Positions 53,443-62,168 are shown, counted from the first letter of the stretch. The stretch: 64,000 nucleotides of DNA from Paractinoplanes deccanensis (GCF_016862115.1 NZ_BOMI01000118.1:1-64000); one strand, 5' to 3'. Translations and numbers: made by a program. The notes: generated by a model not told the origin, from the sequence alone.

Positions 53443-53961
53443 GTGAAGACGCGGTTCCTGGTCGTGCACGACTACGGCATGGGCGGCTTGTGGTGGTGGA
53501 TCCACGCCGATTCTCCGGCCCGGATCGTGGAGACGTTCGCCGAGGTGGAGGTCGTCGAGGACCCGAACGTCGTGGCGCAGTTCGCGGACGACGGCCTGGA
53601 CGAGGTGGACATCGACGCCCTCGTCATGCCGCCGGGCCTGGACGGCCTGCGCGACCAGCGCGACGCGCAACGCGGCCTGCCCGGTTTCGGCGCCTTGGCC
53701 GGACGAGACGTCGTGCACCTGCGGCGCCCCTGGGACGAGGTCGACGGAACCCCGCCGAACATCTACTTCGAGGAGCTCGGATCCGACGGCCGCCGGCTGC
53801 GCCAGGTCGAGGTGTACCGCGACGGCACCGCGATCAGGACCGGCGCCGGCGATTGGCCGATCAACCCGCCGACCGACCTCCACGATCCGGGCCTGCCGCA
53901 GTGGGAGATCAGCGCCGACGAGTTCGAGCAGGCATGGCGGCAAGCCCGGCGCGAGGACTGA
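53443..53961 (+). CDS. Hypothetical protein (DUF6881-like)
   Basis: A 172-residue GTG-started protein. It opens KTRFLVVHDYGMGGLWWWIH and contains the segment IYFEELGSDGRRLRQVEVYR followed by DGTAIR, which resembles a small domain found in many actinobacterial hypotheticals (DUF6881 type). No catalytic motif, signal peptide or membrane span is visible. It stands alone between gene remnants. Confidence 0.7.
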   Translation: MKTRFLVVHDYGMGGLWWWIHADSPARIVETFAEVEVVEDPNVVAQFADDGLDEVDIDALVMPPGLDGLRDQRDAQRGLPGFGALAGRDVVHLRRPWDEVDGTPPNIYFEELGSDGRRLRQVEVYRDGTAIRTGAGDWPINPPTDLHDPGLPQWEISADEFEQAWRQARRED

Positions 53962-53980
53962 CGCCGCCGGCGTGGCCTGA

Positions 53981-54703
53981 TCACATGCGTGCTTGGGCGC
54001 CCAGGGTCACCTCCTTGACCAGCGTCCTCAGGCGGCCCGTGCTCGCCACGAGCTCGGTCTCGAAGTCGACGGCCGCCGGGTCGGCGGCGAGCACTCGGTC
54101 CCGCACCACGTGCACGCTCGCCGGCGTGAAAGGCAGGATGTTCCAGCTGTCCATCAGGCGGGCGTGCCGGATCCAGAAGTGTGACCGGAGAACGCCCTCC
54201 GCGCCGAGCCCGAATATGTTGAAGTAGACGATCGCTTGCCGCGCGGTGGAGGTGGCGGTCAGGGAGTTGCTGATGAAGGCCACGAATTCCTGGAGGTCGA
54301 CTTCCAGGGCGCTCGTCAGGAAGGCCGTGGCGCCTCGCCGCTGCAGGTCGTCGATCGTGGAGCCGAAGTCGGCCATCGCTTCCTTGAACGCGGTCAGGGC
54401 CTCCGCGTCGTGACTCTTGGCGTCGCGGTGCACCCGGTACTGGTCGAAGGCGCCCGTGAGCTTCGTCAGCGCGACAGCGATCGGGACGTACACGCTCTCG
54501 GTGTATTTGCGCGCGTTCTCCAGGTAGCTCTCGCGCAGCTTCTGCCGATACGCGACCTCGATCTCGCGCACTTTCCTGTTCGCGGCGATGACGGAGGCCG
54601 TGGCTGTCACCGCGGCCCCGAGAACCGCCGCCGCACCGGCGATGACCGCCGTGAGCCAGGAGGGCACCTGATCGGCCGGGGCCGCGACCACGTCGAACGT
54701 CAT
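53981..54703 (-). CDS. Membrane-anchored hypothetical protein
   Basis: A 240-residue protein with one N-terminal hydrophobic span (WLTAVIAGAAAVLGAAVTAT) followed by a charged coiled-coil-like helix (ANRKVREIEVAYRQKLRESY) and a helical cytoplasmic domain. The layout is common in actinobacterial proteins of unknown function, some of them near defence genes. No enzymatic motif seen. Confidence 0.75.
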   Translation of the reverse strand: MTFDVVAAPADQVPSWLTAVIAGAAAVLGAAVTATASVIAANRKVREIEVAYRQKLRESYLENARKYTESVYVPIAVALTKLTGAFDQYRVHRDAKSHDAEALTAFKEAMADFGSTIDDLQRRGATAFLTSALEVDLQEFVAFISNSLTATSTARQAIVYFNIFGLGAEGVLRSHFWIRHARLMDSWNILPFTPASVHVVRDRVLAADPAAVDFETELVASTGRLRTLVKEVTLGAQARM

Positions 54704-54821
54704 GGGCCAATGCTCGGCGAGGACCGAGGGAGAATCATTGCCTCGGTCGGTGGATTCCGCCTACATGATCGGCGGACAGCGCACCCTCGATGCGGTATCG
54801 GCGGCGTGCGATCCTGCTCCG

Positions 54822-55379
54822 GTGGATTTCTTCTTCTACTGCCGGGACCGGGACGGCGCCGGGGAGCTGCGGGAGCGGCTCGTCAAGGAGCATTGGGCGT
54901 TCATGGACCGGTACGCCGACGGGATGATCGCCCGGGGGCCCACGCTCACCGGCGACCTCGAAGGGGCCACCGGCAGCGTCCACATCGTCGAGCTGGCGGG
55001 CGCCGAGGCCGCGCGCGTTTTCGCGTACGAGGAACCGAATTATCTTGCGGGGGTCTATCGGTCCGTCATGGTGCGGCGGTACGTCGACCTGCTGGGGCGC
55101 ACGATGTGGGACTTCCCGGGTCGCGGGGAGCCGCGTGAACGTCATCTGATCCTCGCCCACGCCAAGCCGCTCGCGGACTGGCCGGGCACCGAGCCCGCCC
55201 TCGACCGGGACCGGCTGATCGCCTACGGGCGGTTGCTGTCGGAGAACACGGAGGACTGGGAGGGGGCGGCCGTGATCGGCCAGTTCGACGATCCGTACGC
55301 GATCCGCGACGTCTTCGCCGCGACCGGGGCGTACGACCGGGTCGAGGTGCACCCGTGGACCTTCGGCGGGCGCCGCTGA
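54822..55379 (+). CDS. YCII-related protein
   Basis: A 185-residue protein with two YCII-like ferredoxin-fold halves. The first half has VKEHWAFMDRYADGMIARGP and GSVHIVELAGAEAARVF; the second has HLILAHAKP and VIGQFDDPYAIRDVFAATGA. The GTG at 54822 gives the usual YCII start (VDFFFYCRDRDG); the open frame further upstream is low-complexity. YCII proteins are small catalysts or ligand-binding proteins of largely unknown role. Confidence 0.8.
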   Translation: MDFFFYCRDRDGAGELRERLVKEHWAFMDRYADGMIARGPTLTGDLEGATGSVHIVELAGAEAARVFAYEEPNYLAGVYRSVMVRRYVDLLGRTMWDFPGRGEPRERHLILAHAKPLADWPGTEPALDRDRLIAYGRLLSENTEDWEGAAVIGQFDDPYAIRDVFAATGAYDRVEVHPWTFGGRR

Positions 55380-55386
55380 CCCTCGG

Positions 55387-55686
55387 CTACCCGATCTCGG
55401 CGAGGAATCGCTCCATCGCCGTGCCGACGACCCCGAGCGCGTCCGTGTAGGCCCGCAACGGTCCCGGCGGCCGCAGCCCGTGATCGCCGCCCTCGATCGT
55501 GACGATCGTCTTGCCCGACGCCGCGGCGATCTCGGGCAGCCAGCTCGGATCGCGCGTTCCGCCGACGAGCAGCGCCGGCGCCGGGTTGCGGGCGGCGCCG
55601 CGGTCGGCCAGCGCCTCGGTGGCGAGGCTCAGCAGGGGCGCCTGCGTGCCGTAGAGCCGGCCCGGCACGACCACGCCATGCATCAT
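55387..55686 (-). pseudogene. C-terminal fragment of an alpha/beta hydrolase
   Basis: Ninety-nine codons with the acid (LLVGGTRDPSW) and histidine (IEGGDHGLRPPG) parts of an alpha/beta-hydrolase triad and the usual C-terminal helix, but no nucleophile serine or N-terminal core. AT-rich sequence of different composition begins directly upstream (55690-55760), marking a likely junction. Probably non-functional. Confidence 0.65.
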
Positions 55687-55752
55687 GCGACCGACTGTAT
55701 CGTTCTCGCATTCTTTTGGGAATTCTGTTCGCTTTTGGTGCTAGCTCTTACT

Positions 55753-56241
55753 ATGTCGTGCGTGATTCTGGCGGACGAGCCGAATATCGCCGACTGGATA
55801 AGCTCGGTGGGGCAGGCCCTCGGAGCTTTGTTCACCGCGGCCGCGGTCATTGTCGCGCTGTGGATTTCCCATCGGGACGGCAAGCAGCGCAGGGCCGACG
55901 ATCTTTCTCGCCTCACCGCGCACGCGAGGCTCGTCAGGGTGAAGTCGGTGAAGCTTTTCGACGCGACCCCCACGGTGAAAGGGGACGCTCAGAACGAGCT
56001 TCACGTCCTTGTCTGCAATTATGGCGACCGCCCGATTCTGGGTGTGGAACTGCTCGCCTGGACGTCCTTCGGTGACACGAAAGCGCAGGTGATTCCCGAG
56101 CCGCAATGGCGCAGCGTGACGGAGGAGGTCTTCCCGGGCCGGACGCGTGTCGCCATCCAGCCGCGCGGCCCGCTGGACGACACGGCGGTGCACCCCCGCG
56201 GTGAGCCCCGGGCCGGCAGTCCTGACGCCGGCCGCACTTGA
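55753..56241 (+). CDS. Single-span membrane hypothetical protein
   Basis: A 162-residue protein with one membrane span (ALGALFTAAAVIVALWIS) near residues 22-40, a basic stretch (RDGKQRRADDL) and a beta-rich domain (ELHVLVCNYGDRPILGVELL). Its 5' region is lower in GC than its neighbours, which hints at transfer. The last 30 residues look frame-altered (Pro/Gly/Arg-rich), so the C-terminus may be damaged. Confidence 0.6.
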   Translation: MSCVILADEPNIADWISSVGQALGALFTAAAVIVALWISHRDGKQRRADDLSRLTAHARLVRVKSVKLFDATPTVKGDAQNELHVLVCNYGDRPILGVELLAWTSFGDTKAQVIPEPQWRSVTEEVFPGRTRVAIQPRGPLDDTAVHPRGEPRAGSPDAGRT

Positions 56242-56265
56242 TCATGTCCGGTAGGGTGCGGATCC

Positions 56266-56889
56266 ATGCGTTCCGGGCGATACCTTCCGATCGTGGCGCC
56301 GTTCCTTCTGGCAGCGTGCGCCGCTCCGGGCACGGCGCCCGGTGGTCCGAAGCCCGAGCCCACCGCGGCCGTGGCTGTCTCGCTGCCGCCGGCGGTCGAC
56401 GTTCTGCCGTGCACCAAGGCCGAGATCGGTGCGGGCCGCAGCGCGAAGGCCGCCGAGGTGGCCACGCCGGCCAGTGACGGGCCGCTGGTCCGGCCCTCGA
56501 ACGAATACCTCGACGACGACTACCGCGCCGAGATGCTGCGCCGCCAGATGGACGCGAACGACGCCTACCTGGACCGGCGGCAGCTGCCCGCATCGGCGGT
56601 GCCGGGCGCGATCCGGTGCGCGCTGAGCGCCGAGGACGCGCTCGAGACCCTGCACCGGACCAAGGTGTACGACGTGACGGCCGTCCAGGAAGCCCTGGCG
56701 GCCAAGGGGTTGCCCGACTCGACCGTCCGCAAGCCCGGCAGCCGCGATCGCGCTCCCGGCGACGGCGTGGTCTTCGCCGCGTGGACCGGTCAGGCCTGCG
56801 TCGTCGGGCACCTGAGCCCCACGTACGGATACCGCGTCGAATACGGCAGCACGACCGCCGACGGCGGCTGCCTGCCCGCCGCGGACTGA
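56266..56889 (+). CDS. Putative lipoprotein
   Basis: A 207-residue exported protein. The signal YLPIVAPFLLAAC ends in a lipobox cysteine near residue 18, followed by a Pro/Gly-rich linker. The folded part contains four cysteines and SAEDALETLHRTKVYDVTAV. No family is recognised. Single gene with no evident operon partners. Confidence 0.75.
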   Translation: MRSGRYLPIVAPFLLAACAAPGTAPGGPKPEPTAAVAVSLPPAVDVLPCTKAEIGAGRSAKAAEVATPASDGPLVRPSNEYLDDDYRAEMLRRQMDANDAYLDRRQLPASAVPGAIRCALSAEDALETLHRTKVYDVTAVQEALAAKGLPDSTVRKPGSRDRAPGDGVVFAAWTGQACVVGHLSPTYGYRVEYGSTTADGGCLPAAD

Positions 56890-56975
56890 CCCCGGCCGGC
56901 GTCCATAGTGGAGTGCTCCGCTCGCGGGCGGTAGCATGCGGGCTCATCGGTCGGCGTTGGCGGTGGGGGCCCTTC

Positions 56976-57755
56976 ATGAGCGACGAGTTCGACACCGGTG
57001 TCCCGCATTCGGCGCGGGTCTGGAACTACTGGCTGGGCGGCAAGGACAACTTCGCGGCCGACCGGGCGGTGGGCGACCAGTTCGCGGGGCTCTACCCGGA
57101 CATCACCGTGGTGGCGCGGTCGTCGCGGGCGTTCCTCAAGCGCGCCGTCACGTTCCTGACCGGAGAGGTGGGCATCCGGCAGTTCCTCGACGTGGGCACC
57201 GGCATCCCGAGCGCCGAGCACACGCACCAGGTGGCGCCGGGCGCGCGGGTCGTCTATGTGGACAACGATCCGCTGGTGCTGGCGCACGCCCGGGCCGTCC
57301 TGCCCGGCATGCCGGAGGGCGGCGCCGACTACCTCGACGCGGACCTGCGGGATCCGGCGGCGCTCCTCGCGGCGGCGGGCGGCAAGCTCGACCTGTCGCG
57401 GCCCACCGGGCTGATCCTGATGAACATCCTCGGGCACGTGCCGGACCTCGACGAGGCGGCGGGCATCGTGCGCCGGCTCCTCGAGGCGCTGCCGCCGGGC
57501 AGCTACCTGGTGACCGCCGACGGCACCAATGTGCTCGACGGCCCGGCCTTCGAGGAGGCGATCGGGGTGTGGAACGCGAACGCGCCGCTCTCGTACCATC
57601 TGCGCCGCCCCGAGGAGCTGTCCCGCTTCCTCGACGGGCTGGACGTCGTCGAACCGGGTCTGGTGCCGTGTGCGCGGTGGCGTCCGGCGCCGGACGCCAC
57701 CGCCGAGGACCTTCGTGAGGTGGACGAGTTCGGGGCCGTGGCACGCAAGCCCTAG
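56976..57755 (+). CDS. SAM-dependent methyltransferase (DUF574 family)
   Basis: A 259-residue methyltransferase of the actinobacterial DUF574 type. The start region PHSARVWNYWLGGKDNFAAD is the family hallmark, followed by FLDVGTGIPSAEHTHQVA (SAM motif I) and VVYVDNDPLVLAHARA (motif II). Substrates of this common family are unknown. Its stop overlaps that of the convergent acyltransferase-like gene. Confidence 0.9.
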   Translation: MSDEFDTGVPHSARVWNYWLGGKDNFAADRAVGDQFAGLYPDITVVARSSRAFLKRAVTFLTGEVGIRQFLDVGTGIPSAEHTHQVAPGARVVYVDNDPLVLAHARAVLPGMPEGGADYLDADLRDPAALLAAAGGKLDLSRPTGLILMNILGHVPDLDEAAGIVRRLLEALPPGSYLVTADGTNVLDGPAFEEAIGVWNANAPLSYHLRRPEELSRFLDGLDVVEPGLVPCARWRPAPDATAEDLREVDEFGAVARKP

Positions 57756-58696
57756 AAGGCGAAGGTGCCCTTGCGCCATCGCCAGTGGCGGCCGGCCTTC
57801 AGGTGGTCGACGACCGCGCGCCGCAGGCGGGTGTCGCGCGGCAGCTGGTCGAGGGGCGTGGTGAGGCTGCGGAACACGAAGCGCAGCACCTCGACGTCGG
57901 CGTCCAGACCCTCCGGTTCCTGGTACGGCTCCAGCTCGAACCTGCGCTGGAACCGGGCGATGTTGGAGTCCTGGGGCAGATACTCCAGCAGTTGCGGGTC
58001 GAGCAGCCACGAGCCGCAGGAGAAGGCCGTGTAGCGCTCGTCCGGGAAGTGGCGTGGGAAGAAGGCGCGGGCCTCGTCGAGCGACGCGTCCACCGCCGCC
58101 GGGGTCATCGGGCCCGACTCGGGGATGTGCAGGCTGACGGCGCCGTCGCCGCGCTGGTGTTGCAGGCGGCCCAGCTCGTAGATGCCGCCGCGGGCGTGCA
58201 GCGTCAGCCAGCTCTGCATGACCGGCCAGCCCTCGCGGTTCATCCGCCGGTCGACCGCGAGGTTGCGGCCCAGGTCGGCGAGGGTCGTCCACGACACGTC
58301 GTCCGGGATGCCGTGGTCGCGGTGGTAGCCCCGGACGACATCGATCAGGGCGAGGTACGCGTACGCGTACAGATGGCACCAGGCGGGACCGCGATCGCGG
58401 GGCAGCTCCGGGCCGGGCACCAGCCAGCCGTGCCCGCCGAGATCGGCGCGGACCAGGGCGGTCGAGCGGTCGAGCAGCCAGCGCAGCTCGGGTGTCCACA
58501 GCGGGGAGCCGGGATCGGGCCAGCCCGCGAGGATCTCGGCGGCGTCGTCCGCCCGCACCGCCAGACGGTCCAGGAGCGCGGGCGCGTCGGCCTTGGCGGG
58601 CAGGGGAGCCGACGGGAGGCCGCCGGCGAGCCGGTGCACGCGCTCCACGTCCTCGCGCGGCACCCCGAGCCGGGACGCGATGTCAGACAGATCCAC
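57752..58696 (-). CDS. Acyltransferase-domain protein (DUF5596-like)
   Basis: A 314-residue protein started at GTG. Segments such as ARGGIYELGRLQHQRG, VSLHIPESGPMTPAAVDASL and FPDERYTAFSCGSWLLDPQL match actinobacterial acyltransferase-like proteins of the DUF5596/GNAT-C type. No partner gene indicates the substrate. Soluble, probably cytoplasmic. Confidence 0.75.
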   Translation of the reverse strand: MDLSDIASRLGVPREDVERVHRLAGGLPSAPLPAKADAPALLDRLAVRADDAAEILAGWPDPGSPLWTPELRWLLDRSTALVRADLGGHGWLVPGPELPRDRGPAWCHLYAYAYLALIDVVRGYHRDHGIPDDVSWTTLADLGRNLAVDRRMNREGWPVMQSWLTLHARGGIYELGRLQHQRGDGAVSLHIPESGPMTPAAVDASLDEARAFFPRHFPDERYTAFSCGSWLLDPQLLEYLPQDSNIARFQRRFELEPYQEPEGLDADVEVLRFVFRSLTTPLDQLPRDTRLRRAVVDHLKAGRHWRWRKGTFAF

Positions 58697-58749
58697 GCGG
58701 GCGACCTTACCGCCGCGCGGCGTTTCCGGCGGCCCTGCGGCCGGCGCTC

Positions 58750-58977
58750 TCAGGCGGCCAGCAGCCCGGCCACGCCGGCCACGGTCAGCACCACGCTGAC
58801 CACGAACAGGGCCGGGTTGTGAGCGCCCCACCAGCGGATCCGGGAGCGGGCACAGCAGGGGACCTCGTCGATGCGCACGAGCCGGAGGGCGACGGCGTTC
58901 AGGACGGCGACCAGGATACCGAGCGCGCCGATCCGCAGCACCAGCGCGGCCACCTCGCCGAACGTCGTCGCCTCCAT
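58750..58977 (-). CDS. Small two-span membrane protein
   Basis: A 75-residue protein with two hydrophobic helices (ALVLRIGALGILVAVLNAVAL and NPALFVVSVVLTVAGVAGLL) joined by a short polar loop with a CC pair. No family recognised. A strong palindrome lies about 30 bases upstream of its ATG. Confidence 0.6.
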   Translation of the reverse strand: MEATTFGEVAALVLRIGALGILVAVLNAVALRLVRIDEVPCCARSRIRWWGAHNPALFVVSVVLTVAGVAGLLAA

Positions 58978-59008
58978 ACGGCCATCTCACCCGCGGCGAT
59001 CGCGGCAC

Positions 59009-59029
59009 GGTGTCTCAGTCTGAGACACC
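59009..59029. promoter_or_regulatory. Operator-like palindrome GGTGTCTCA-N3-TGAGACACC
   Basis: A perfect nine-base inverted repeat with a three-base centre, upstream of the small membrane gene. Its inner half-sites and spacing (GTCTCA-N3-TGAGAC) are identical to the site in front of the monooxygenase locus. The remaining sequence up to 59259 shows no gene. Confidence 0.6.
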
Positions 59030-59259
59030 TTCGCGGTCAGCGGGCGACGCTCGCCGGCCAGGCCGTCGGGCCGGCGGCTTGACAGCAGCGATACTGTGGC
59101 GTTGGCCGTACGCGGCGGCCTTACCGTCGGAAACTCCCGGCTGAGTTTCTCCGAGGACGGTTGAAGGGGTTCGCAACTCCCGCACGGTCTACGGCATTCA
59201 CCCTTTCGGCATGTGGCTATCTCGATTGCGCTGACCGGGCAGCGGAACGGGAGAAGACC

Positions 59260-59487
59260 GTGCCATTTGTTGATCTTGGCTCTGTGTCCGGCGCCCTGAC
59301 GCGTCCCCTCGTGGTCGCCGTCGCTCACCTGCCCATTCTCATCATCTCCTTCTGCGCGACGCCGCTGTGGCTGATGAGCTTTCTCAAGCCGGCCACCCAT
59401 GGGGAAGTCGCTTTTCGCTTGGTGGGCGAGCTTCGGTCCTGGAGCCGCGACGTGGTCGACTCGGCCGGCGGCAGGCCGGTTCGGTGA
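59260..59487 (+). CDS. Small single-span protein upstream of the XRE regulator
   Basis: A 75-residue protein from GTG with GGGAG upstream. It has one long hydrophobic span (PLVVAVAHLPILIISFCATP) and a charged C-terminus. Its TGA overlaps the GTG of the following regulator gene (GTGA), so the two are co-translated. No family recognised. Confidence 0.6.
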   Translation: MPFVDLGSVSGALTRPLVVAVAHLPILIISFCATPLWLMSFLKPATHGEVAFRLVGELRSWSRDVVDSAGGRPVR

Positions 59488-61112
59488 GCCGCTCGAATCG
59501 CAAGGAAGGCGTCCGTCGGAGAAGTCGTTTCACGGGGGAGTCACACCAGCTCGCCTACGGCGAGACCAGGGGAAGGGCACGGGGTGAGCCGCTGATCGCG
59601 GACGCGTCGGCGCGGGAGCAACGGTGGATCGAATCGGCGTTGATGCACCGCCTGATCCTGCGGGCGCACGTGTTCGACGGGCACTCCGCCGGTCCCCGGT
59701 TCCCGCTGGCTGTGGAGGCGGTCCGCCCGTCGGCCGAGGGCCTTCGGCTGACGGTCTCGCCGGCCGACGTGCCTTACTTCGGCGCTGCTCTCACCGTGCG
59801 AGGCGCAGTGGACGAAGTCGTGATCCGGGGTGCGGCGGGCCGTGTCACGATCGAACCCGGGTGGGCGGAGAACGCCGAAGCGGCGGTGGCTGTGCGGTGC
59901 TCCTGGAAAGCCATGAGGTCGTCGATCGAAGCCGCGCCGCTCGTGTCGTACGTGTCGGGCTCGGCGCTGCGTGCCGGTGCCGATCGTGCCCCGAACCTGT
60001 CCGGAGCCGGCCGCGCGATTCTCAGCGCCTTACTGCGCAGGATCGCGCTCTTCGCTGAGCCGAGTGCGCTCGACTGGCTGTTCTCGTGCCACGCCTGGCT
60101 GACGAGTGACCGGCTGAGAACAGCGCCCGCGCCGCCGTCGCCTCTGCGGTCGGATCTGCTGGACGAAGCCTATGGCTTGCCGCCCGAACAGGTGCGGATG
60201 CTGGATCTGGGCCGTTCACCCGGCTCGGCCCGGCCCGTGGCGCCTCGCCTCGGTCCTGCGGTGCGCCCGTCGCAGGCGCACGAGATCCTGGGAGGCCGTC
60301 TGCGTTCCCTGCGTGCGTCGAACGACATGACGACGGAGTCGGCCGGGGCGAAGATATCCTCGTCCGCGGCGCGTGTGGCGCGGATGGAGCACGGCCGCGT
60401 GCGGATCAGCGAATCCGACCTCGAAAAGCTCATGACACTTTATGGCGTCACGGATTCCGCGGAGAGGGAATCGGTCCTGCGTCTCAACAGGCTGCTGAAC
60501 GAGAGGGCCTGGTGGCAGCCGTACGGGTACGTCCTCGGCGAGGTGCTCGCCTCCAGTCTCGTCCTCGAATCCGCCGCGGAAATGGTCTGGTCATACGATG
60601 TTCGCGCGGTGCCGGCCCTCTTTCAGACGCGGGCCTACGCCGAAGCGGCCATGCGCTTTCAGCACGTCGACGGAGACATCGCCGAGTTGCTGGAGGTCCG
60701 CGCGCGTCAACAGCGGGAGATATTGCGTCCCGGTGGCGCGCACAGATGGGTAATCATCGATCTGTCGGCCCTCCATGACGGTCCCGGAGACGCTGATGTC
60801 ATGCGCGGGCAGGTCGAATTCCTCCTGGAGGTCTCCCGGCTGCCGCATGTGACGGTTCAGATCCTCACGCCCGAGGCCAGTGCCTACGCGATGATGGGAA
60901 GCTCCTTCTCGTACATCCGGATGCCGGGTGTCGTCCTGCCGGATGTGGTTCATCTCCGGCCCTCCGGGACAGCCATGTTGTTGAGTGATCCCGAAGAGTC
61001 GGAGATGTATCACGTCGCCATGAACAGGATCAGTGTCTTGGCGCAGGTCCCGGCACACACCGAAGGGATTCTGCGAGCGGCGCTGCTCCGTGCCGAGGGG
61101 CCGAGCGGATGA
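59484..61112 (+). CDS. XRE/DUF5753 regulator with long N-terminal extension
   Basis: A 542-residue protein. The C-terminal part is a classical actinobacterial XRE-DUF5753 (Scr1-type) regulator: HTH around ILGGRLRSLRASNDMTTESA and KISSSAARVARMEHGRVRIS, then AVPALFQTRAYAEAAM and VRARQQREILRPGGAHRWVI. Such regulators are usually about 280 residues. Here an additional 260-residue N-terminal region of unknown fold (RLILRAHVFDGHSAGPRFPL, VTIEPGWAENAEAAVAVRCS) precedes it. The start is GTG 59484, overlapping the upstream small gene. No DUF397 partner gene is visible. Confidence 0.8.
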   Translation: MSRSNRKEGVRRRSRFTGESHQLAYGETRGRARGEPLIADASAREQRWIESALMHRLILRAHVFDGHSAGPRFPLAVEAVRPSAEGLRLTVSPADVPYFGAALTVRGAVDEVVIRGAAGRVTIEPGWAENAEAAVAVRCSWKAMRSSIEAAPLVSYVSGSALRAGADRAPNLSGAGRAILSALLRRIALFAEPSALDWLFSCHAWLTSDRLRTAPAPPSPLRSDLLDEAYGLPPEQVRMLDLGRSPGSARPVAPRLGPAVRPSQAHEILGGRLRSLRASNDMTTESAGAKISSSAARVARMEHGRVRISESDLEKLMTLYGVTDSAERESVLRLNRLLNERAWWQPYGYVLGEVLASSLVLESAAEMVWSYDVRAVPALFQTRAYAEAAMRFQHVDGDIAELLEVRARQQREILRPGGAHRWVIIDLSALHDGPGDADVMRGQVEFLLEVSRLPHVTVQILTPEASAYAMMGSSFSYIRMPGVVLPDVVHLRPSGTAMLLSDPEESEMYHVAMNRISVLAQVPAHTEGILRAALLRAEGPSG

Positions 61113-61154
61113 CGCGGTGGCTCGGCGACCGCCGGCGAGGCGTGTTGTGGCGGG

Positions 61155-62093
61155 TCAGGCGGTCACCAGCGGCCTGAGCGCCTCGCCGACCATGGTGACG
61201 ACGCCGGGGCGGTGGCCGTTGCGCATGAGGTTGATGCAGATGCCGTCGACGCCGGCGCCGAGGATCTTCTCCTGGATCTGCTCCGCCACCCGGTCGGGGG
61301 TGCCGACGAAGGCGCGGGCGCGGCGGCCGTCGTCGAGGGTGGCGTCGAGCTCCTTGGCCTCCTGCTCCGTCTCGCCGACCATGCCGGTGGCCAGGAAGCT
61401 CGTGGCGAGCGTGGCCGGGTCGCGGCCGATCTCCTCGCAGCGCTGCCGCAGCACGGCGACCTTGCGGGGGAGGTCGTCGAGGTCGCAGATGATGTTCATG
61501 TGGTCGGCGAAGCGCGCGGCCAGCCGGAACGTCTTCTGCTCACCGGCGCCGCCCAGCATGATCGGGACGGTGCGCAGGCGCGGGTGGTTCATGGCGCCCC
61601 GGGCGGTGTACCACTTGCCGTCGAACGTGGCCTCCTCGCCGCGCAGCATCGGCGCGATGATCGTGAGGGCCTCCTCGAGGCGTTCGAAGCGCTCGCCGAA
61701 GGTGCCGAAAGTGAAGCCGTAGTCGTGGTGCTCGCGCTCGAACCAGCCCGCGCCGATGCCCAGGATCGCCCGGCCCTTCGAGATCACGTCCAGCGTGGTC
61801 ACGGTCTTCGCGGTCAGTGCGGGGTTCCGGTACGTGTTGCCGGTGACCAGCGTCGACAGCTGCACGGCCGACGTCGAGGCCGCGAGCGCGGCGAGCGTCG
61901 TGTACGACTCGAGCATCGGGTTGTCGGGCGTGTTGATGCCGGGCAGTTGGTAGAAGTGGTCCATCACGAGCACGGTGTCGAAGCCGGCCGCCTCGGCCTC
62001 GCGGGCCTGGGCGGCGACCGTGTCGAACAGGTTCTCCACAGGCACGCCGGGATAGGTGAAGTTCGGGATCTGGTATCCGAGCCGGATGGTCAC
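61155..62093 (-). CDS. LLM-class (probably F420-dependent) oxidoreductase
   Basis: A 312-residue luciferase-like TIM-barrel flavin/F420 enzyme. Typical parts are AAGFDTVLVMDHFYQLPG, STLVTGNTYRNPALTAKTVT, ILGIGAGWFEREHHDYGF and IMLGGAGEQKTFRLAARFAD. I start it at GTG 62093, because GGAGG then lies six bases upstream; a GTG 12 bases earlier would overlap that ribosome site. Divergent from a tetR gene across paired operators, so it is probably induced by a small-molecule ligand and acts on it or a relative. Confidence 0.88.
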   Translation of the reverse strand: MTIRLGYQIPNFTYPGVPVENLFDTVAAQAREAEAAGFDTVLVMDHFYQLPGINTPDNPMLESYTTLAALAASTSAVQLSTLVTGNTYRNPALTAKTVTTLDVISKGRAILGIGAGWFEREHHDYGFTFGTFGERFERLEEALTIIAPMLRGEEATFDGKWYTARGAMNHPRLRTVPIMLGGAGEQKTFRLAARFADHMNIICDLDDLPRKVAVLRQRCEEIGRDPATLATSFLATGMVGETEQEAKELDATLDDGRRARAFVGTPDRVAEQIQEKILGAGVDGICINLMRNGHRPGVVTMVGEALRPLVTA

Positions 62094-62116
62094 GGGTGCC
62101 TCCACGCCGTCGAAAT

Positions 62117-62156
62117 GTAAGAGGGCTCTTACTTGCTAATGTAAGAGACCTCTCAC
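62117..62156. promoter_or_regulatory. Twin TetR operators between the LLM and tetR genes
   Basis: Two palindromes, GTAAGAGGGCTCTTAC at 62117-62132 and GTAAGAGACCTCTCAC at 62141-62156, sit 24 bases apart centre to centre, so two dimers could bind on about the same DNA face region. They fill the divergent gap, which fits repression of both genes. Confidence 0.75.
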
Positions 62157-62168
62157 ATGGAGGCAACC

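Noticed and set aside
50914..53961. 1015-codon plus-strand frame over groEL, the NRAMP gene and beyond
   Set aside because: Its middle is out of frame with both recognised proteins and is Arg/Gly/Ala-rich; only the final 172 codons (from 53443) look real and are annotated.
58987..59400. 137-codon minus-strand frame
   Set aside because: No ribosome site, biased Arg/Pro composition, and it covers the palindrome and the better-supported small gene on the plus strand.
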